This document shows positions 7,267 to 9,045 of a stretch of 9,045 bases of DNA, in pieces. A program made the translations under genes and the position numbers. The notes under the pieces are model-generated. The model worked only from the letters and a program-made list of their open reading frames with translations, was not told the DNA's origin and searched no databases. Source of the DNA: Thermoplasmata archaeon (GTDB lineage Archaea; Thermoplasmatota; Thermoplasmata; Lutacidiplasmatales; UBA184); NCBI GenBank assembly GCA_030043835.1, contig JASHWY010000164.1, positions 1 through 9,045 of the forward strand. Direction: 5' to 3'. Every line of letters begins with the position of its first letter. Within the stretch, counting starts at the first letter, position 1.

Positions 7267-7443
7267 ATGGTTATCGGCTCGGCCATCACTCGGGCGCTCA
7301 TCGATTCGGCGCGCCGGCAGGGCTACCCTCGTGTCGACCTCCACGCCACGCGGGCGGGCTGCCCTCTTTACGAGCAACTGGGCTTCCGGGCGACGAACCA
7401 GATGCGCCTCGAATGGAAGCGTTCGAGCCGGCGCCATCGATAA
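7267..7443 (+). pseudogene. C-terminal remnant of a GNAT-family N-acetyltransferase
   Basis: A 58-codon frame from ATG 7267 to TAA 7443 encodes the C-terminal part of a GNAT acetyltransferase. IGSAITRALIDSARRQGY corresponds to motif A and its helix, followed by LHATRAG and PLYEQLGF, which form the acetyl-CoA-side helix and the GF turn typical of the family. The N-terminal half, about 90-100 residues, is missing. The frame is blocked by a TAA at 7213, and everything further upstream is DP2. The R/Q-x-x-G-x-G/A loop is also partly lost (RAMVIGSA). It is most simply a truncated, dead gene. A short expressed peptide cannot be excluded. Confidence 0.7.
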
Positions 7444-7574
7444 GGAGGAGCGCCGGGGAACGCTGGTTCGTGTCCGGGCCGCATCGTACCCGTCGGCGGC
7501 CGTGCCCAGGATCCCATCGGCAGGGCCGGCAAAGGTTGTAACAGGCGTGGGCCTTACTCTGCGTAGGGCACCGG

Positions 7575-7889
7575 ATGCGACCGGAGGCCGACGTCTGTCA
7601 AAGCTGTGGGATCCCTCTCGGCGATTCCGCGAGCCGGGGTACGGACGCGAACGGGAAGCCGAGCGCCGACTACTGTCGCGCGTGCTACCGCGATGGGGCC
7701 TTCACCGACCCTACGCTTACGAGCCGAGAGGCGATGCAGCGGGCGAAGCGCCAGCTTACGCACCAGAACCTATCGGTGAGCCAAATCGAGCAGCTCGTGC
7801 GAAATGTTCCGAGACTTCGGCGGTGGGCGCGACGCAGCGCTTTCTTAAGTCCCGAGCGCCGGGACACGACGCCTCCGGACAACGTTTAA
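7575..7889 (+). CDS. Small zinc-ribbon protein (zf-ribbon_2-like)
   Basis: This 104-residue protein has one zinc ribbon formed by Cys8-x2-Cys11 and Cys34-x2-Cys37. The surrounding pattern, CQSCGIPL then GTDANG then DYCRACYRDGAFT, matches the putative zinc ribbon family found widely in bacteria and archaea. The molecular role of that family is not established. Residues 45-85 are probably helical (SREAMQRAKRQL, SVSQIEQLVRNVP, RLRRW). The tail is charged and may be disordered. No ribosome binding site precedes the ATG, so it may be leaderless, but I see only a poor TATA candidate. It stands alone between the GNAT remnant and a 240-nt intergenic region. Confidence 0.8.
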   Translation: MRPEADVCQSCGIPLGDSASRGTDANGKPSADYCRACYRDGAFTDPTLTSREAMQRAKRQLTHQNLSVSQIEQLVRNVPRLRRWARRSAFLSPERRDTTPPDNV

Positions 7890-7892
7890 ACC
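7883..7892 (+). promoter_or_regulatory. TATA-like element at the end of the zinc-ribbon gene
   Basis: CGTTTAAACC, with the palindrome GTTTAAAC, overlaps the TAA stop of the zinc-ribbon gene and is an A/T island in GC-rich sequence. As an archaeal TATA box it would start a transcript near 7912, covering the hairpin-bearing intergenic region and perhaps the P-loop gene. This is unproven. Confidence 0.3.
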
Positions 7893-8133
7893 GGGTGCCA
7901 AGACCCGCAGGACCCCCGCCCTCGATCCACCGTACCGGTGCCGCCCCGCGTCGTCGAGGAACCGCACCGGGCTCGAGCCTTGTTGCGCGGCGAAGCGGAT
8001 AGAAGCCCCTCGGGGACGGAGTCCGGTCCGAGAGGTCAAAAGTTCTCGAGGTGCCGAACCCGAGACGTCCTCGAGGTTGGCCTTCGAAGCACGACACCCG
8101 AAGATTCTTACGTGCACCCGAAGTGATTGGTCG
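7890..8133. other. Intergenic region with two compact hairpins
   Basis: I see no convincing gene in this stretch. The open frames here have no recognisable motif on either strand. Two plus-strand hairpins can be drawn. At 8008-8035, CCTCGG pairs with CCGAGAGG (one bulged A) and encloses GGAC-GGA-GTCC. At 8044-8065, TCTCG pairs with CGAGA and encloses GGT-GCCGA-ACC. In such GC-rich DNA short hairpins also arise by chance. Confidence 0.35.
8103..8112 (+). promoter_or_regulatory. Weak TATA-like element for the P-loop gene
   Basis: GATTCTTACG is centred about 26 nt before GTG 8134, the right spacing for a leaderless transcript from that GTG. The sequence is a poor TATA match, so it only modestly favours 8134 over the upstream ATG at 8077. 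Confidence 0.3.
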
Positions 8134-8640
8134 GTGGACCCTCGGCTACGCTTCGTCATCATCACGGGAGGCCACGACACCGGAAAAACGCGGGCTGCCA
8201 ACCGCCTCATCGGTCGGCTGGGTAAGGAGTGGCGTCTCGTCTCGTTGGAGAACTACGCCCCCTGGCCACCTTGGAAGGAGGGGGCGGTCTTTGCGGCAGG
8301 CCTAACTCTGAGACACCTTGGGCAACAGGAGAAGTTTCCCGTGCTCTTCGACGGTGGAGTGGATTCGGGCGAGATCTCGTCGCTCTGCGCGGCGTACGGT
8401 GTCCCCTGGCCGTCGAAGGAGGTTACGGTGATCCAACTCGTCTGCTCTCCCGAAACGGCGGCGCAGCGGCATCGGGACGATTCGACGCGCGGGCCGGAGG
8501 ATTCTCAAGAGCAGAAGGCGGAAGGGATCAAAACCCTCGAAGCCGAAGTCCCTCCTCCGGTGCCGGGAGCGACCGTCATCGTCACGGACGGATTCACGGA
8601 GCACCAGGTTCTCCAGAAGGTAACCGAAGCGTTGGAGTGA
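8134..8640 (+). CDS. Small P-loop NTPase, kinase-like, function unknown
   Basis: This 168-residue protein (187 if it starts at ATG 8077) has a Walker A motif GGHDTGKT at 12-19 directly after a first beta strand (LRFVIIT). A Walker B-like strand PVLFDGG is at 69-75. A basic segment at 112-119 (RHRDDSTR) could act as a lid, as in small-molecule or nucleotide kinases. The C-terminus has the VIVTDGFT...VLQKVTEAL pattern often seen in such kinases (a final strand and helix). The size and layout suit a zeta-toxin/AAA_33-type or gluconate-kinase-like ATPase. No substrate can be named and no partner antitoxin is visible. I prefer the GTG at 8134 because the extra 19 residues look unlike a P-loop N-terminus and a weak TATA element fits this start. 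Confidence 0.75.
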   Translation: MDPRLRFVIITGGHDTGKTRAANRLIGRLGKEWRLVSLENYAPWPPWKEGAVFAAGLTLRHLGQQEKFPVLFDGGVDSGEISSLCAAYGVPWPSKEVTVIQLVCSPETAAQRHRDDSTRGPEDSQEQKAEGIKTLEAEVPPPVPGATVIVTDGFTEHQVLQKVTEALE

Positions 8641-8738
8641 GCCCGACCCGATTCAACGGTCAATACGCCCAGAAATCGTGCGGTCTTACGGCGAGCTCGC
8701 GGGTCCCGGTCGAGGTGTGGGACCGATGAACGCAAATG

Positions 8739-8746
8739 TTTATGTA
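8739..8746 (+). promoter_or_regulatory. Putative TATA box for ftsZ
   Basis: TTTATGTA is preceded by CGCAAATG, a plausible BRE. A start about 25 nt downstream (near 8768) leaves a leader of roughly 46 nt before the ftsZ ATG, unlike the leaderless arrangement inferred for other genes here. Confidence 0.55.
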
Positions 8747-8801
8747 GGATTCACCGGACTCTGTCCTCCGGGCGTATGACGCTCGTCTGACAAATGGGAG
8801 C

Positions 8802-8805
8802 GAGG
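8802..8805 (+). promoter_or_regulatory. Ribosome binding site of ftsZ
   Basis: GAGG lies 8 nt upstream of ATG 8814 and matches the archaeal anti-Shine-Dalgarno core. It supports this start and agrees with a leadered mRNA. Confidence 0.5.
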
Positions 8806-8813
8806 AACTAGCG

Positions 8814-9045
8814 ATGAAGTCGATCATCCAGGAAGCGATTGCGAAGCACCAGGAGAACCAGTCCCTGGTCGAGGAGAAGAAGCCGGCCCCGGCCTACGGG
8901 AGCGCCGACGACGCCGAGCTCGCGAAGCTCGCGGAGACGCTCAAGGTCAATATCCGCATCGTGGGCTGCGGAGGCGGTGGCTCGAACACGATCAACCGGT
9001 GCGTCGAAGAGGGGATCCAGGGCGCCGAGATGTGCGCCATCAACA
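8814..9045 (+). CDS. ftsZ: Cell division GTPase FtsZ, N-terminal part (cut by window end)
   Basis: The first 77 codons of a tubulin-family cell division GTPase that polymerises at midcell. After a charged, probably flexible N-terminal extension of about 45 residues comes the first Rossmann strand and the glycine-rich nucleotide-binding loop: [18 protein letters not shown], with GCGGGGSN at 51-58. It is followed by [11 protein letters not shown], where FtsZ normally continues into the T2 loop (NTD). The tubulin signature motif lies beyond the window. The motif excludes the archaeal CetZ group less firmly than it supports FtsZ, and I cannot tell FtsZ1 from FtsZ2. It appears to have its own promoter and a short leader. 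Confidence 0.93.
   Translation, partial: MKSIIQEAIAKHQENQSLVEEKKPAPAYGSADDAELAKLAETLKVNIRIVGCGGGGSNTINRCVEEGIQGAEMCAIN

Noticed and set aside
8724..8790. Box C/D sRNA (CGATGAA and TCTGA) upstream of ftsZ
   Set aside because: The internal C' and D' boxes are poor, and the interval contains a better explanation, a TATA box and leader for ftsZ.
1..9045. CRISPR array, insertion sequence, or other long repeats
   Set aside because: I saw no spaced direct repeats, no transposase motif and no flanking inverted repeats.

Overview
The window looks like a GC-rich euryarchaeal genome fragment, most likely from the Thermoplasmata or a related lineage. The archaeal assignment rests on a complete gene for the large subunit of family D DNA polymerase (PolD DP2), a tRNA whose intron sits in an archaeal bulge-helix-bulge (BHB) fold, TATA-like boxes about 25-30 nt upstream of several starts, and an archaeal-type FtsZ. 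The finer placement is inference from general gene content.

Layout. On the minus strand, 2781 down to 1 is a three-gene operon for a molybdenum hydroxylase of the xanthine dehydrogenase family, in the order FAD subunit, [2Fe-2S] subunit, Mo subunit. The genes overlap by 4 nt and the Mo subunit runs off the left edge. Diverging from it on the plus strand (2884-3695) is a two-gene unit: a winged-helix DNA-binding protein and a 97-residue protein of unknown function. Converging on that pair from the right, on the minus strand, are DP2 (7187 to 3831) and then tRNA-Arg(TCG) (3806 to 3706). Right of DP2, on the plus strand, lie a remnant of a GNAT acetyltransferase, a small zinc-ribbon protein, an intergenic stretch with hairpins, a small P-loop kinase-like protein, and the first 77 codons of ftsZ, which leaves the window at 9045.

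The most notable item is the tRNA-Arg(TCG). Read continuously it seems to have a broken T arm and acceptor stem. Removing 26 nt at 3720-3745 restores a perfect cloverleaf, and that segment folds into a near-ideal BHB with the cut after tRNA position 59. It is therefore an intron in the T loop, a noncanonical place that a standard tRNA search could miss. The second structural point is that the GNAT remnant abuts the DP2 promoter, which suggests an old rearrangement there and implies that the longest DP2 reading frame is over-extended by 38 codons.

Functionally the window mixes housekeeping (replication, tRNA, cell division) with an accessory redox enzyme. The genes do not form one pathway, and I see no mobile element, CRISPR array or defence system.
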